Of a stretch of 13,471 bases of DNA, positions 1-8,570 are shown in pieces. The first letter of the stretch is position 1. The number at the start of each line of letters is the position of its first letter. A program made the translations under genes and the position numbers. This DNA is from Candidatus Izemoplasma sp. (GTDB lineage: Bacteria > Bacillota_I > Bacilli_A > Izemoplasmatales > Izemoplasmataceae), in NCBI GenBank assembly GCA_007123975.1, contig SLFZ01000130.1, positions 1-13,471 of the forward strand, written 5' to 3'. The notes under the pieces were generated by a model. The model saw nothing but the letters and a program-made list of their open reading frames with translations, was not told the DNA's origin and searched no databases.

Positions 1-1245
1 CGCGCGATTCAACGCCGCAGCATGGTTGGAAACACACCGCTCATTGAGTTGGAGAACTTGACGCGCTACGCGCGCAAGTTTGCCAAACCAGGCTTTGGTG
101 CACGCATTTTTCTGAAAGATGAGGCAGCGAACCTGAGCGGTTCGTTTAAAGCACGCCGTGCCGCCATCAGCATACACAAAGCTAAAGAACTTGGGTACAA
201 AGGCGTTGTTGCGGCCACAAGCGGCAACTACGGGGCCGCCATTGCGGCGCTGGCGGCGAAGGCTGGTTTAAAATGCATCATCGTTCAGGAATGTTTCGAC
301 TCAAACAACGTCGCACAACCAGAAATTTTGGAAAAAGCCCGAGCATGCGAGGCATACGGCGCTGAAGTTCTTCAACTGAGCGTTGGACCAGAACTGTTTT
401 ATACATTCTTAAATGTTTTAGATGAGACTGGTTATTTTAACGCTTCACTATATTCACCTTATGGAATCATGGGTATTGAAACACTCGGGTATGAAATTGT
501 TGATGAGATGCGCCAGAAAATCAATAAGGATCCTGACGTCGTCATATGCACCAATGCTGGTGGAGGTAACTTAACTGGTACTGCACGGGGCGTTAGAAAA
601 GCGGGCGCTGATAAGACATTAATCTATGGGGCTAGTGTAGATTTACACGGCCTGCATATGGCAAGCGATAAAGACTTCAACCGAAAATCATTCACAACCG
701 GCCACACGGGATTTGGCATGCCATTTGCGACGAATCCAGATCGAAGCGATGTCCCGCGAAGCGCTGCTCGACCAATGAGGTACATGGACAAATATTTCAC
801 CGTCAACCAAGGAAGCGTGTTCTTCATCACAGAAGCGCTCGCGGTGCTTGAAGGGTTAGAACGCGGGCCTGCCGGAAACACAAGCCTTGCGGTTGCGTTC
901 AAGGTCGCGCAAACCATGTGCGAAGACGAAACCATCGTGGTCCAAGAAACTGAGTACACGGGTGCTGGAAAACACCATCAACCACAGCTTTCCTTTGCGA
1001 AGAAAAACGGCATAACTATCCGTTTTGGCAATCCAGAAACAGAAAAGCCTGGAACTGACATCGTGTTCCCGGCAAGTGCGAACGATATCGTGGTCAAAGA
1101 CGTTGATCTAGATCGTATCCGGAAATCGTACTTGAAACGCTTCAAAGATTATAACCTCACCGAGGACGACAGATTGTTCTTAATGGAAGAACTTCGTGTG
1201 ATGGATAAAGATAAACTTGACGCGTTGTTACGTCAGGTGAACTAG
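1..1245 (+). CDS. ortB: 2-amino-4-oxopentanoate thiolase, beta subunit OrtB (5' end truncated by window edge)
   Basis: PLP-dependent subunit of the thiolase that, with OrtA, cleaves 2-amino-4-oxopentanoate with CoA to alanine and acetyl-CoA, the last step of anaerobic ornithine oxidation. The protein has the fold-type II look of threonine synthase and cysteine synthase relatives: GNTPL near the start, a PLP lysine in SGSFKARR (lysine codon 148-150), the SGNYGAA stretch, and a glycine-rich phosphate-binding loop AGGGN (about 556-570). The frame is open back to base 1 (RAIQRRS precedes the first ATG at 22), that ATG has no ribosome binding site, and family members carry roughly 50 more N-terminal residues, so the true start lies left of the window and ATG 22 should not be used. 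It is followed 19 bases later by oraS, the order known from clostridial ornithine clusters (ord-ortA-ortB-oraS-oraE). A stretch at about 361-480 is clearly more AT-rich than the rest. Identification is from motifs plus context; a generic threonine-synthase-like enzyme is the alternative. Confidence 0.9.
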   Translation, partial: RAIQRRSMVGNTPLIELENLTRYARKFAKPGFGARIFLKDEAANLSGSFKARRAAISIHKAKELGYKGVVAATSGNYGAAIAALAAKAGLKCIIVQECFDSNNVAQPEILEKARACEAYGAEVLQLSVGPELFYTFLNVLDETGYFNASLYSPYGIMGIETLGYEIVDEMRQKINKDPDVVICTNAGGGNLTGTARGVRKAGADKTLIYGASVDLHGLHMASDKDFNRKSFTTGHTGFGMPFATNPDRSDVPRSAARPMRYMDKYFTVNQGSVFFITEALAVLEGLERGPAGNTSLAVAFKVAQTMCEDETIVVQETEYTGAGKHHQPQLSFAKKNGITIRFGNPETEKPGTDIVFPASANDIVVKDVDLDRIRKSYLKRFKDYNLTEDDRLFLMEELRVMDKDKLDALLRQVN

Positions 1246-1264
1246 ACCGACAAGGAGGATATTT

Positions 1265-1630
1265 ATGAAAGAAAGACAAGATGATTACCAAAAGCGCCGT
1301 GCCCATCTAAAAACCATGAGTGACGAGGAGCTCAAAGCGTACTTTTACGAGCTCACTGATAAGATTGTCGACCCACTAATGGAACTTGGCGAACAGTACA
1401 CATCGAAATCGGTGGAGCGCAGCGTGCTTCTCCGTATGGGATTCTCAAGCATCGAATCAAAACGTATTGTCGATGCGCTGAATGAACACAATCTGCTGCG
1501 CAAAGGCGCGGGTCATTGCGTGTATCGTGTTTCACGCGATAAGAACATCCCAATCCGCGATGCCGGTCATGAAATCGCTGAAGGAAAGGTCATCGATTAC
1601 TTGATGGAGGTGTTCAGCAACAATGGATAA
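1265..1630 (+). CDS. oraS: D-ornithine 4,5-aminomutase, small subunit OraS
   Basis: Small subunit of the adenosylcobalamin- and PLP-dependent ornithine aminomutase, which moves the terminal amino group of D-ornithine to C4, giving 2,4-diaminopentanoate. At 121 residues it matches the small size (about 13 kDa) of the clostridial subunit. It is highly charged, has no signal or membrane segment, and begins MKERQDDYQKRRAHL. The start is fixed by an AAGGAGG site at about 1252-1258, 6 bases before the ATG. The gene overlaps the oraE start by 8 bases, consistent with translational coupling of the two subunits. OraS has no catalytic motif of its own that I can point to, so the call rests on size, general sequence resemblance and its position directly before oraE. 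Confidence 0.93.
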   Translation: MKERQDDYQKRRAHLKTMSDEELKAYFYELTDKIVDPLMELGEQYTSKSVERSVLLRMGFSSIESKRIVDALNEHNLLRKGAGHCVYRVSRDKNIPIRDAGHEIAEGKVIDYLMEVFSNNG

Positions 1631-3836
1631 GCTCAAACCCAATGAAAAAATGAACATTCATGCCATCTTAAAAGACCTTGACACATACGTGCCTCACAAG
1701 CGCGGCTGGACTTGGCGTAATGCCGGGGAGTTGAAGCTGCGCGGCTTCACTTACAAAGAAGGAAGCACATCCCTTAAGAACTACGTTCCACTACCGAGCG
1801 CCAACGCACTTGACAACATCGATCCACAACCTGACTGCGTTGTGACTGCTGAAATTGCTTCGGGTCGTTTTGAGGACGACATCCGACGCATGCGTATGGC
1901 GGCTTATCATGGTGCTGATCACATCATGGTTATTCGGACGGCTGGGCAATCCCATTTCGATGGGTTGATTGAGGGAACGCCACAAGGCGTAGGCGGTATC
2001 CCAATTACCAGAAAACAATTGCGCGCTCAACGTCGTGCGCTCGATTTAATTGAGGAAGAAGTCGGTAGACCGATTAACTACCACTCATATGTCTCTGGTG
2101 TGGCTGGGCCGGAAATCGCCGTGCTGTTTACCGAAGAAGGCGTCAATGGAGCGCACCAAGATCCTCAATACAACATTCTTTACCGCAACATCAACATGGT
2201 ACGAAGCATCGTCGACGCGGCTGAAAGTAAAAAAGTGATGGCGTATGCGGGCATGCTTCAAATCGATGGCGCGCACAACGCCAACGCCACAGCACGCGAT
2301 GCCTGGAAAGTTATGCCTGAACTGCTTGTTCAACACGCCATCAACTCGGTTTTCAGTGAGAAGATTGGCATCAAGCCAGAAAACATCGCATTGTCGACGG
2401 TTCCACCGGCAGCGGCACCATCCCCCGATTTAAAACTGAACCTCCCATACGCTGTGGCTCTGCGTGAGTTCTTTGACAAATACAAAATGCGCGCCCAGAT
2501 GAACACCAAATACATGGATTCATCAACACGTGAGGCAACCGTTACGCATGTGCTCAACCTTCTTATCTCAAGGTTGACATCGGCCGATATTCAAAGCACC
2601 ATCACACCGGATGAAGGTCGAAACGTGCCTTGGCATATCTATAACATCGAAGCGCTTGACACCGCCAAACAAGCGTTAATGGGCATGGATGATTTGCGTG
2701 GGCTGCTCAATCTGAACAAGGATGGCTACTTATATCAGAAAAAGCGTGAAATTCAGGAACGCGCTATTTTGATGATGGAAGAGGTCATTGAGATGGGTGG
2801 CTACTTCAAGGCGGTTGAAGCGGGCATGTTCGTAGACAGTGGCGAGTATCCGGAACGTAATGGCGACGGCATACAACGTGACATCGACGGTGGCGTTGGT
2901 AAAAACTCCACCATCAAACGAGACAAAGACTACATGGCACCTGTCACAGCGCATTACGGCTACAACAACGTTGCGCAGTACGATGAATCTGCGGTGGACA
3001 ATCCCGCTAAACTGATTGACGGATGCACGTTTGAAAAACCAGAAAAAGTTCAGTTCATCGATGAACTCGATGAAAGCGACAACGTCTGCCTCCGTATGGA
3101 AGAGACTGAAAAGTATCGCAACACCAACATCATTAAACCCGAAGTCGAATGGCTTGGAGATGGTGTGGTGACGGTAGACCTCTTCTTCCCGGTTGACGTG
3201 AAAGTTGCTGCTGAAGCAGCCATCGTGACAGGGAAAAAGATGAACCTAAAAGATGTCGAAGTCATTCACAAAGAGGTGCTTCACCCAAGCGAAGGAACAC
3301 GCGTACAAATCAAGGGTAAAGTACAGTTTGACATCGACGTGACGACGCTTGATATCCCTGAAGAGATTGAAACAATGAGCGAAGAAGAAGTCTATGCGTA
3401 CGTGAAGAAGAACCCGCTCAAGGTAATTGCCGGAACTGGCGGAGATGATGAGCATAGCGTCGGCATTCGCGAGGTCCTTGACATTAAGCATGGCGGTGTT
3501 GAGAAGTACGGCATTAGCTACGCTTACCTCGGCACAAGCGTACCGATTGAGAAGTTTGTCGATGCAGCAATTGAGATGGACGCGCAGTGCATCATGATGT
3601 CCACCATCATATCGCACGACGACGTACACTATAAGAATATGGAAAAACTCCATAACTACGCCGTGGAGAAAGGCGTTCGCGATAAGTTAGTCCTGATTGC
3701 CGGCGGCACACAAGTCACACCAGAAATCGCGCGTAAGTATAAGATGGACCAAGGCTTTGGCCGTGGTACCAAGGGCATCCACATTGCCAGTTTCCTCGTG
3801 AAACAGCATCAAGAGATGACCGGCAATGAAGGTTGA
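1623..3836 (+). CDS. oraE: D-ornithine 4,5-aminomutase, large catalytic subunit OraE
   Basis: Catalytic subunit of D-ornithine aminomutase, a cytoplasmic radical enzyme using adenosylcobalamin and PLP. The 737 residues agree with the roughly 83-kDa family size. A TIM-barrel-type body fills residues 1 to about 590; the C-terminal cobalamin-binding domain contains the base-off B12 signature DxHxxG as D609-E-H611-S-V-G614, H611 being the expected axial cobalt ligand. Eleven residues on, K622 in DIKHGG occupies the place of the PLP lysine. The published Clostridium sticklandii pair is H618 and K629, with the same spacing of 11. The domain ends in AGGTQVTPEIA, typical of B12 Rossmann domains. The start ATG overlaps the end of oraS by 8 bases; a GGAGG lies at 1606-1610, slightly distant (12 bases). 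The 3' end overlaps the next gene by 11 bases. All key residues are present, so the enzyme should be active. Confidence 0.97.
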   Translation: MDKLKPNEKMNIHAILKDLDTYVPHKRGWTWRNAGELKLRGFTYKEGSTSLKNYVPLPSANALDNIDPQPDCVVTAEIASGRFEDDIRRMRMAAYHGADHIMVIRTAGQSHFDGLIEGTPQGVGGIPITRKQLRAQRRALDLIEEEVGRPINYHSYVSGVAGPEIAVLFTEEGVNGAHQDPQYNILYRNINMVRSIVDAAESKKVMAYAGMLQIDGAHNANATARDAWKVMPELLVQHAINSVFSEKIGIKPENIALSTVPPAAAPSPDLKLNLPYAVALREFFDKYKMRAQMNTKYMDSSTREATVTHVLNLLISRLTSADIQSTITPDEGRNVPWHIYNIEALDTAKQALMGMDDLRGLLNLNKDGYLYQKKREIQERAILMMEEVIEMGGYFKAVEAGMFVDSGEYPERNGDGIQRDIDGGVGKNSTIKRDKDYMAPVTAHYGYNNVAQYDESAVDNPAKLIDGCTFEKPEKVQFIDELDESDNVCLRMEETEKYRNTNIIKPEVEWLGDGVVTVDLFFPVDVKVAAEAAIVTGKKMNLKDVEVIHKEVLHPSEGTRVQIKGKVQFDIDVTTLDIPEEIETMSEEEVYAYVKKNPLKVIAGTGGDDEHSVGIREVLDIKHGGVEKYGISYAYLGTSVPIEKFVDAAIEMDAQCIMMSTIISHDDVHYKNMEKLHNYAVEKGVRDKLVLIAGGTQVTPEIARKYKMDQGFGRGTKGIHIASFLVKQHQEMTGNEG

Positions 3837-5187
3837 CGTTCTCGTCGCCGAAATCGGTAGTACCACGACGGTTGTCAACGCCTTTAACATCCATGAAACG
3901 CAAGCGTTTATTGGCAAGGGCGTGGCCAACACGACCGTCGACACCGATGTTCGTGAAGGGTTGCGCTCAGCCATCGAAAACCTCAAACAAAACCTCGACA
4001 TTGACACCTTAGAGTACAATGAGATGTTTTCCTCATCGAGCGCAGCCGGAGGCTTGCGCATCACCGTGTCCGGTTTGGTCTACGAAATGACGGTCAGGGC
4101 GGCGAAAGAAGCCGCTTTGAATGCCGGCGGAAACATCCACTATGTCTCTGCGGGTCCATTAGAAGAGGACGATCTTGACCAAATAAAAGATGCGAAACCC
4201 AACATCATCATTGTTGCCGGCGGCACCGACTACGGGGAGAAAAAGGTCGCTTTTGACAACCTTAAAAGAATTGAAGCGCTCGCGCTAAACGTCCCAATCA
4301 TCTACGCAGGGAACATCGATAACCACTACCGGATTCGGAAACACTTCGAAAACAGCCCACAAAAAGACTGCTTACAGATTGTAGAAAACGTCTATCCACG
4401 TGTCGACTTCTTAAACATCTTACCGCTTCGCAAAGTGATTCATGAAACCTTTGAAGCGCACATCATCCACGCCAAAGGCATGGCCCACGTGAAGGAGATG
4501 GTAGACCAAGCCATCATTCCAACGCCGGGCTCGGTCATGGAAGCGACAATGTTATTGAACGAGGCGATAGGCAATGTCATGACCATTGACGTTGGTGGCG
4601 CGACCACTGATGTGCACTCGGTTGCCTTACCGAGCGATGAGTACCGGAAATATGCAGAGGGCGAGGCAAAGGAAAAGCGTACCGTCGAAGGCGATTTGGG
4701 TGTGTTTGTGAACTTCCATAACGTCCTTTCTAGCATCGACAGGCAACGCCTAATTCAGCGTTTGGACGTCGATGAAGCAACACTTACCAGCCTTATCGAC
4801 AACTACACATACATGCCTAAAACGCCCGAAGAACGCAAACTTGTTTACGAGTTGACACGCGTCTGTGTCAACCGGGCTCTCGATCGCCATGTAGGCAACT
4901 TGAAAAAAGTCTATACCTCAAGCGGACAGAAGTTCATCCCAGAAGGCAAAGACCTCACACAAGTTCAAACCATCGTGCTTACCGGTGGGCCACTGATTCA
5001 CCTTGAAAACACGGAAAAAATCGTGCTTGACTACATTCGACAAAACCCCGACCAGCTTTTGCCAAACGAAAACGTCCGTGTTGTGAAAGACCACGATTAC
5101 GTGATGGCAAGCATTGGCGTGTTATCGCTTAAGTACCGGGATATTGCAGAGAGTATACTGAAAAAATCGATGCGCATCACCGACTGA
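3826..5187 (+). CDS. GlmL/MutL-family ATPase, probable reactivation chaperone for the B12 aminomutase
   Basis: Member of the GlmL/MutL family (named after glutamate mutase; unrelated to DNA mismatch-repair MutL), which belongs to the actin/Hsp70-like ATPase superfamily. Visible signatures are the N-terminal phosphate loop EIGSTTT (residues 9-15), a second phosphate-type motif DVGGATTD (from D255) and a C-terminal adenosine-type motif LTGGPLIH (around residues 385-391). At 453 residues it has family length, is soluble and has no signal peptide. Its start lies within the last codons of oraE (11-base overlap), so it is probably made together with the mutase. Family members sit beside glutamate mutase or ornithine aminomutase genes. 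By inference it ejects damaged cobalamin or reactivates OraSE, as the diol-dehydratase reactivases do; the biochemical role of this branch is not something the sequence proves. Confidence 0.88.
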   Translation: MKVDVLVAEIGSTTTVVNAFNIHETQAFIGKGVANTTVDTDVREGLRSAIENLKQNLDIDTLEYNEMFSSSSAAGGLRITVSGLVYEMTVRAAKEAALNAGGNIHYVSAGPLEEDDLDQIKDAKPNIIIVAGGTDYGEKKVAFDNLKRIEALALNVPIIYAGNIDNHYRIRKHFENSPQKDCLQIVENVYPRVDFLNILPLRKVIHETFEAHIIHAKGMAHVKEMVDQAIIPTPGSVMEATMLLNEAIGNVMTIDVGGATTDVHSVALPSDEYRKYAEGEAKEKRTVEGDLGVFVNFHNVLSSIDRQRLIQRLDVDEATLTSLIDNYTYMPKTPEERKLVYELTRVCVNRALDRHVGNLKKVYTSSGQKFIPEGKDLTQVQTIVLTGGPLIHLENTEKIVLDYIRQNPDQLLPNENVRVVKDHDYVMASIGVLSLKYRDIAESILKKSMRITD

Positions 5188-5200
5188 AAGGGGGGAACAC

Positions 5201-6259
5201 ATGTACCCGAGAGTGACCATTGACGTTAAGAAATACGAAGAAAATGTTCGTTACATGCAAGGGTTGTGTCGTGACAACGGCTTAACCATGATGGCGGTCA
5301 CGAAGGTATTTTGTGCTGCCCAACCACTTGTTGACGTACTAAATGAGCTCAACGTTGACTTTATCGCCGATTCACGCATTGAAAACCTCGAAGCGATGAA
5401 GACCGATCAAAAGAAAGTGTTGTTGCGGCTTCCGTCCATTCACGAGGCTGAGCGCGTCATCCAGCACACAGACCTTTCGCTAAACTCAGAGATTAAGACG
5501 GTCGAAGCCCTCAACGAAGCTGCAGGGCGCCTTGGAAGATGTCATGGCGTGATTTTGATGATTGACATTGGTGACTTGCGTGAAGGTGTGTTTTACAAAG
5601 AAAATGTGTTAAACACCATACGTGAAATCAAAGCGCTAAAGCACATTGATTTAACCGGCATAGGAACCAACCTCACTTGCTTTGGCGGCATCGTTCCCAC
5701 CGCCGACACACTGAAGAAACTCATCGATGTCATCGACATGGCTAAACGAATGTTGAAGACGGAGTTCGAGATTGTTTCTGGCGGAAACTCTTCGCACATT
5801 CACTTGTTGTTGAAAGGGAAAGAAATCCCAGAAGTGAACAACCTTCGTTTGGGTGAATCTCTCATTCTTGGAAGAGAAACGGCCTATGGAAAAACCATCG
5901 ATAACATGCACCAAGATGTGATAACCCTTGAGGCAGATCTCATCGAAATCAAGCATAAGCCGTCATTCCCGGAAGGCGAAATCGGCATGAACGCATTTGG
6001 TCAAGTGCCGAAGTTTGACGACTATGGGCTAATGAAACGCGGCATTTTGGCAATTGGAAAACAGGATGTGGATTACCATGAAATTATTCCCTACGACACA
6101 CGCATCCGCCTTGTCGGTAGCAGCAGCGATCACATCATCGTCGATTTAACCAACACCGAAAATGACTACCAAGTCGGCGATGTGTTGAAGTTTAAACTCT
6201 CCTACGGTAGTTTATTGAGTGTCATGACGTCAAAATATGTGGGGAAGCGCTATGTCTAA
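5201..6259 (+). CDS. orr: Ornithine racemase Orr (PLP, alanine racemase fold)
   Basis: PLP-dependent racemase that interconverts L- and D-ornithine, supplying the D-ornithine needed by OraSE. The 352-residue protein opens with YPRVTIDVKKYEENV and carries the PLP lysine at K35 in MAVTKVF, the layout of the ornithine/alanine racemase family, which has a fold-type III barrel followed by a C-terminal beta domain. The glycine-rich SGGNSSH stretch (around residues 196-202) fits the PLP phosphate-binding region. The start ATG is set by a strong AAGGGGGG site at 5188-5195, 5 bases upstream, and the gene follows the GlmL/MutL-like gene by 13 bases. Its last 8 bases overlap the start of alr. Position directly after oraE and the MutL-like gene is the usual one in ornithine clusters, so ornithine rather than alanine is the favoured substrate. 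Confidence 0.92.
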   Translation: MYPRVTIDVKKYEENVRYMQGLCRDNGLTMMAVTKVFCAAQPLVDVLNELNVDFIADSRIENLEAMKTDQKKVLLRLPSIHEAERVIQHTDLSLNSEIKTVEALNEAAGRLGRCHGVILMIDIGDLREGVFYKENVLNTIREIKALKHIDLTGIGTNLTCFGGIVPTADTLKKLIDVIDMAKRMLKTEFEIVSGGNSSHIHLLLKGKEIPEVNNLRLGESLILGRETAYGKTIDNMHQDVITLEADLIEIKHKPSFPEGEIGMNAFGQVPKFDDYGLMKRGILAIGKQDVDYHEIIPYDTRIRLVGSSSDHIIVDLTNTENDYQVGDVLKFKLSYGSLLSVMTSKYVGKRYV

Positions 6260-7346
6260 TCAATACCGACCGACGAAAGCGGAAATTCACCTTAACCATA
6301 TCGGACACAACTACGACCATGTAAAAAACGCAATCGCACCTAAAACGCTTGTTCCCGTGCTCAAAGCGAATGCTTATGGACACGGAAGCGTCCAAGTCGC
6401 GACATACTTATATCGCAAAGGTGTTCGTTTGTTTGCGGTGAGTTTGGTGGAAGAAGCACTCGAAATCAAAAAAGCCCTTCCCGACATCGACGTCTTGGTG
6501 ATGGGGTTGACAGGTCCAGATGATTTTGAGGTTGCGGCTGAACACAACCTCATTATCACCGTGTTTGAGGAGGCGGTCGCTCAAGCGATTTTAAAGACAG
6601 TACACCGGCTGCGCTTTCACCTTAAAGTCGACACAGGCATGAATCGCCTCGGCATCAAAGAAGCCGATGATGTCATTCGTTTTATGACGCGTGTGCAAGA
6701 CAAAGATAACCTTCGCATGGAAGGGATTTTTACCCACTTCGCGACGGCCGACTCAAACCGTGACTATTATCTTTACCAACGCAACCGCTTTGAGGCGCTA
6801 CTCAAAAAACTGCCCTTCACACCGCCAATGGTGCATGCGTCAAACTCCTCTTCAGCGATAAAATACGAACAGGAAATGCCCTACACTACCCACTCGCGAG
6901 TCGGCATTCTTCTTTATGGATTGACCCTTGATCGAGGGCTTGATTTTCTTAAACCAGCCATGCGCATCACCACCCGTGTGATGCACATTAAGCAGTTAAA
7001 AAAAGGCGAACGCGTAAGCTACAACATCACCTACGAAGCACCAGAAGACATGCGCATTGCGGTACTGCCTATTGGTTATGCGGATGGGTTTATCCGTAAA
7101 AACCAAGGGGGGGATGTTTCCATTTGTGGAAAACGCTATCCCATCGTTGGGCGCGTGTGCATGGATCAAACCATCGTCCGCATCGATGAAGATGTCACGT
7201 TAAACGACGAAGTTCACATCATGGGAGATGCGCCGATTCACATCGATGAAATTGCCAAACGCCTCGATACCATTAACTACGAAATTGTCACGCAAGTGGG
7301 GGCGCGCATACCTAGAGTTTATTTAGATAAGGAAGTGACGTCATGA
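6252..7346 (+). CDS. alr: Alanine racemase family enzyme, probably converting D-alanine from OrtAB to L-alanine
   Basis: Fold-type III PLP racemase of 364 residues, the standard length for bacterial alanine racemase. The PLP lysine is K38 in LKANAYGHG. The catalytic tyrosine motif is VSYNITYEA, matching the VSYxxTY of known enzymes, followed by LPIGYADGF and GRVCMDQ, all canonical. An ATG 15 bases upstream (6237) is in frame, but the chosen ATG at 6252 has a GGGGAA site at 6241-6246 and gives the expected N-terminus (MSNQYRPTKAEI). It overlaps orr by 8 bases and arcA by 4 (ATGA), so it is embedded in the catabolic operon. OrtAB is expected to release D-alanine, so this enzyme may make L-alanine for deamination; supplying D-alanine to the wall, or racemising arginine or another basic amino acid, are alternatives. 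Motifs define the family, not the in vivo substrate. Confidence 0.9.
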   Translation: MSNQYRPTKAEIHLNHIGHNYDHVKNAIAPKTLVPVLKANAYGHGSVQVATYLYRKGVRLFAVSLVEEALEIKKALPDIDVLVMGLTGPDDFEVAAEHNLIITVFEEAVAQAILKTVHRLRFHLKVDTGMNRLGIKEADDVIRFMTRVQDKDNLRMEGIFTHFATADSNRDYYLYQRNRFEALLKKLPFTPPMVHASNSSSAIKYEQEMPYTTHSRVGILLYGLTLDRGLDFLKPAMRITTRVMHIKQLKKGERVSYNITYEAPEDMRIAVLPIGYADGFIRKNQGGDVSICGKRYPIVGRVCMDQTIVRIDEDVTLNDEVHIMGDAPIHIDEIAKRLDTINYEIVTQVGARIPRVYLDKEVTS

Positions 7347-8560
7347 AACCCAATGTGTATTCTGAAATCGGAAAGTTGAAAACGGTGCTTCTGCACCGCC
7401 CCGGGAAGGAACTGGAAAACCTCACCCCAGATTTGCTCGAGAAGCTCTTGTTTGACGACATTCCATATTTAAAAGTTGCTCAAGAAGAACACGATGCCTT
7501 CGCAGACGCTTTGCGCAAGGAGGGCGTTGAAGTGCTTTACATCACAACGATGATGGAAGAGGCCCTTGAAGCAAACCCGGATAAGGTCGATGATCTCATT
7601 GCCCGCTTTATTGAGGAAGCCGACGTGAAATCATCAACCGTCCGAAATGCGCTTACGTCTTACCTTAAATCATTATCGTATGCAACGATGATCAATAAGA
7701 TGATTGAAGGGATTCGCACCCACGACGTCAAAATCGACAAGCGTTTCTCAATCATCGATTTGCTTGAAGATGAGTATCCATTCTTTACCGATCCGATGCC
7801 AAACATCCTCTTCCAACGCGATCCTTTCGCCACACTGGGTGAGGGCGTCGCAATTAACAAAATGCACACGACAACGCGTCGTCGCGAAACGATCTTTAGC
7901 GATTTCGTGTTGCGACACCATCCGAGGTTTAAAGGCATACAGTTTCCCCACTACTACGAACGCCACAACAAGTACACCCTCGAAGGTGGAGACATTCTTG
8001 TCCTCAATGAAAAGACGCTCGCCATCGGTATTTCTAAACGCACCGATCCACGCGCGATTGAGCACCTGGCAAGAAACCTCTTTAAAGAGAACACCACCTT
8101 TGAGACAATCCTCGCCTTTAACATCCCTAAGACCCGAGCATTCATGCACCTGGATACGGTGCTGACGCAAATCGACCACGGTGTGTTTACCATTCATCCA
8201 GGCATCATGCGCACCTTAACGGTCTTTGAAATCACCAAACAAGGTGAAAGCATCCACGTCGAAAAGGTCGTCTCAACCCTTGAGACCATCCTAGAAAAGC
8301 ACCTGCATCGTCCAATCGAGCTCATCCATTGCGGTGGCAGTGACACCGTTCACAGCGAACGTGAACAGTGGAACGACGGCGCGAACACCTTAGCGGTTGA
8401 ACCGGGTAAGGTTATCGTGTACTCGCGCAATCATATTACCAACGCCATCTTGCGCTCTAAAGGCATCAAGGTGATTGAAATACCCTCGAGCGAACTGTCT
8501 CGAGGCCGCGGCGGACCGCGCTGCATGAGCATGCCAATAATCCGAGAGGACATAGAATAA
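7343..8560 (+). CDS. arcA: Arginine deiminase ArcA
   Basis: Hydrolyses L-arginine to L-citrulline and ammonia, the first step of the arginine deiminase pathway. The 405-residue protein begins MKPNVYSEIGKLKTVLLHRPG, typical of the family. It has the FQRDPFATLGEG segment, LEGGDILVL, HLDTVLTQID (catalytic His-x-Asp region), the CGGSD and WNDGANTLAV segments, and the nucleophile C394 in RGGPRCMSMP close to the C-terminus. All expected catalytic elements are visible and the length is normal. Its ATG overlaps the alr stop by 4 bases, with a GGAAG site a few bases upstream at 7331-7335. It is joined to arcB by a 10-base gap. Being co-transcribed with the ornithine genes, its product flux would run through to acetyl-CoA rather than stopping at ornithine export. 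Confidence 0.97.
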   Translation: MKPNVYSEIGKLKTVLLHRPGKELENLTPDLLEKLLFDDIPYLKVAQEEHDAFADALRKEGVEVLYITTMMEEALEANPDKVDDLIARFIEEADVKSSTVRNALTSYLKSLSYATMINKMIEGIRTHDVKIDKRFSIIDLLEDEYPFFTDPMPNILFQRDPFATLGEGVAINKMHTTTRRRETIFSDFVLRHHPRFKGIQFPHYYERHNKYTLEGGDILVLNEKTLAIGISKRTDPRAIEHLARNLFKENTTFETILAFNIPKTRAFMHLDTVLTQIDHGVFTIHPGIMRTLTVFEITKQGESIHVEKVVSTLETILEKHLHRPIELIHCGGSDTVHSEREQWNDGANTLAVEPGKVIVYSRNHITNAILRSKGIKVIEIPSSELSRGRGGPRCMSMPIIREDIE

Positions 8561-8570
8561 GGAGGACATT

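Noticed and set aside
22..24. ATG at 22 as the real start of ortB
   Set aside because: The frame is open to the window edge, there is no ribosome binding site, and family members are about 50 residues longer at the N-terminus.
3246..3653. 135-codon open frame on the - strand within oraE
   Set aside because: It is antisense to the cobalamin-binding domain of OraE, with no start signal or family resemblance.
7748..8197. 149-codon open frame on the - strand, and a + strand frame at 7704-8165, both within arcA
   Set aside because: They overlap the core of arginine deiminase, including catalytic segments, and look like composition-driven shadows.
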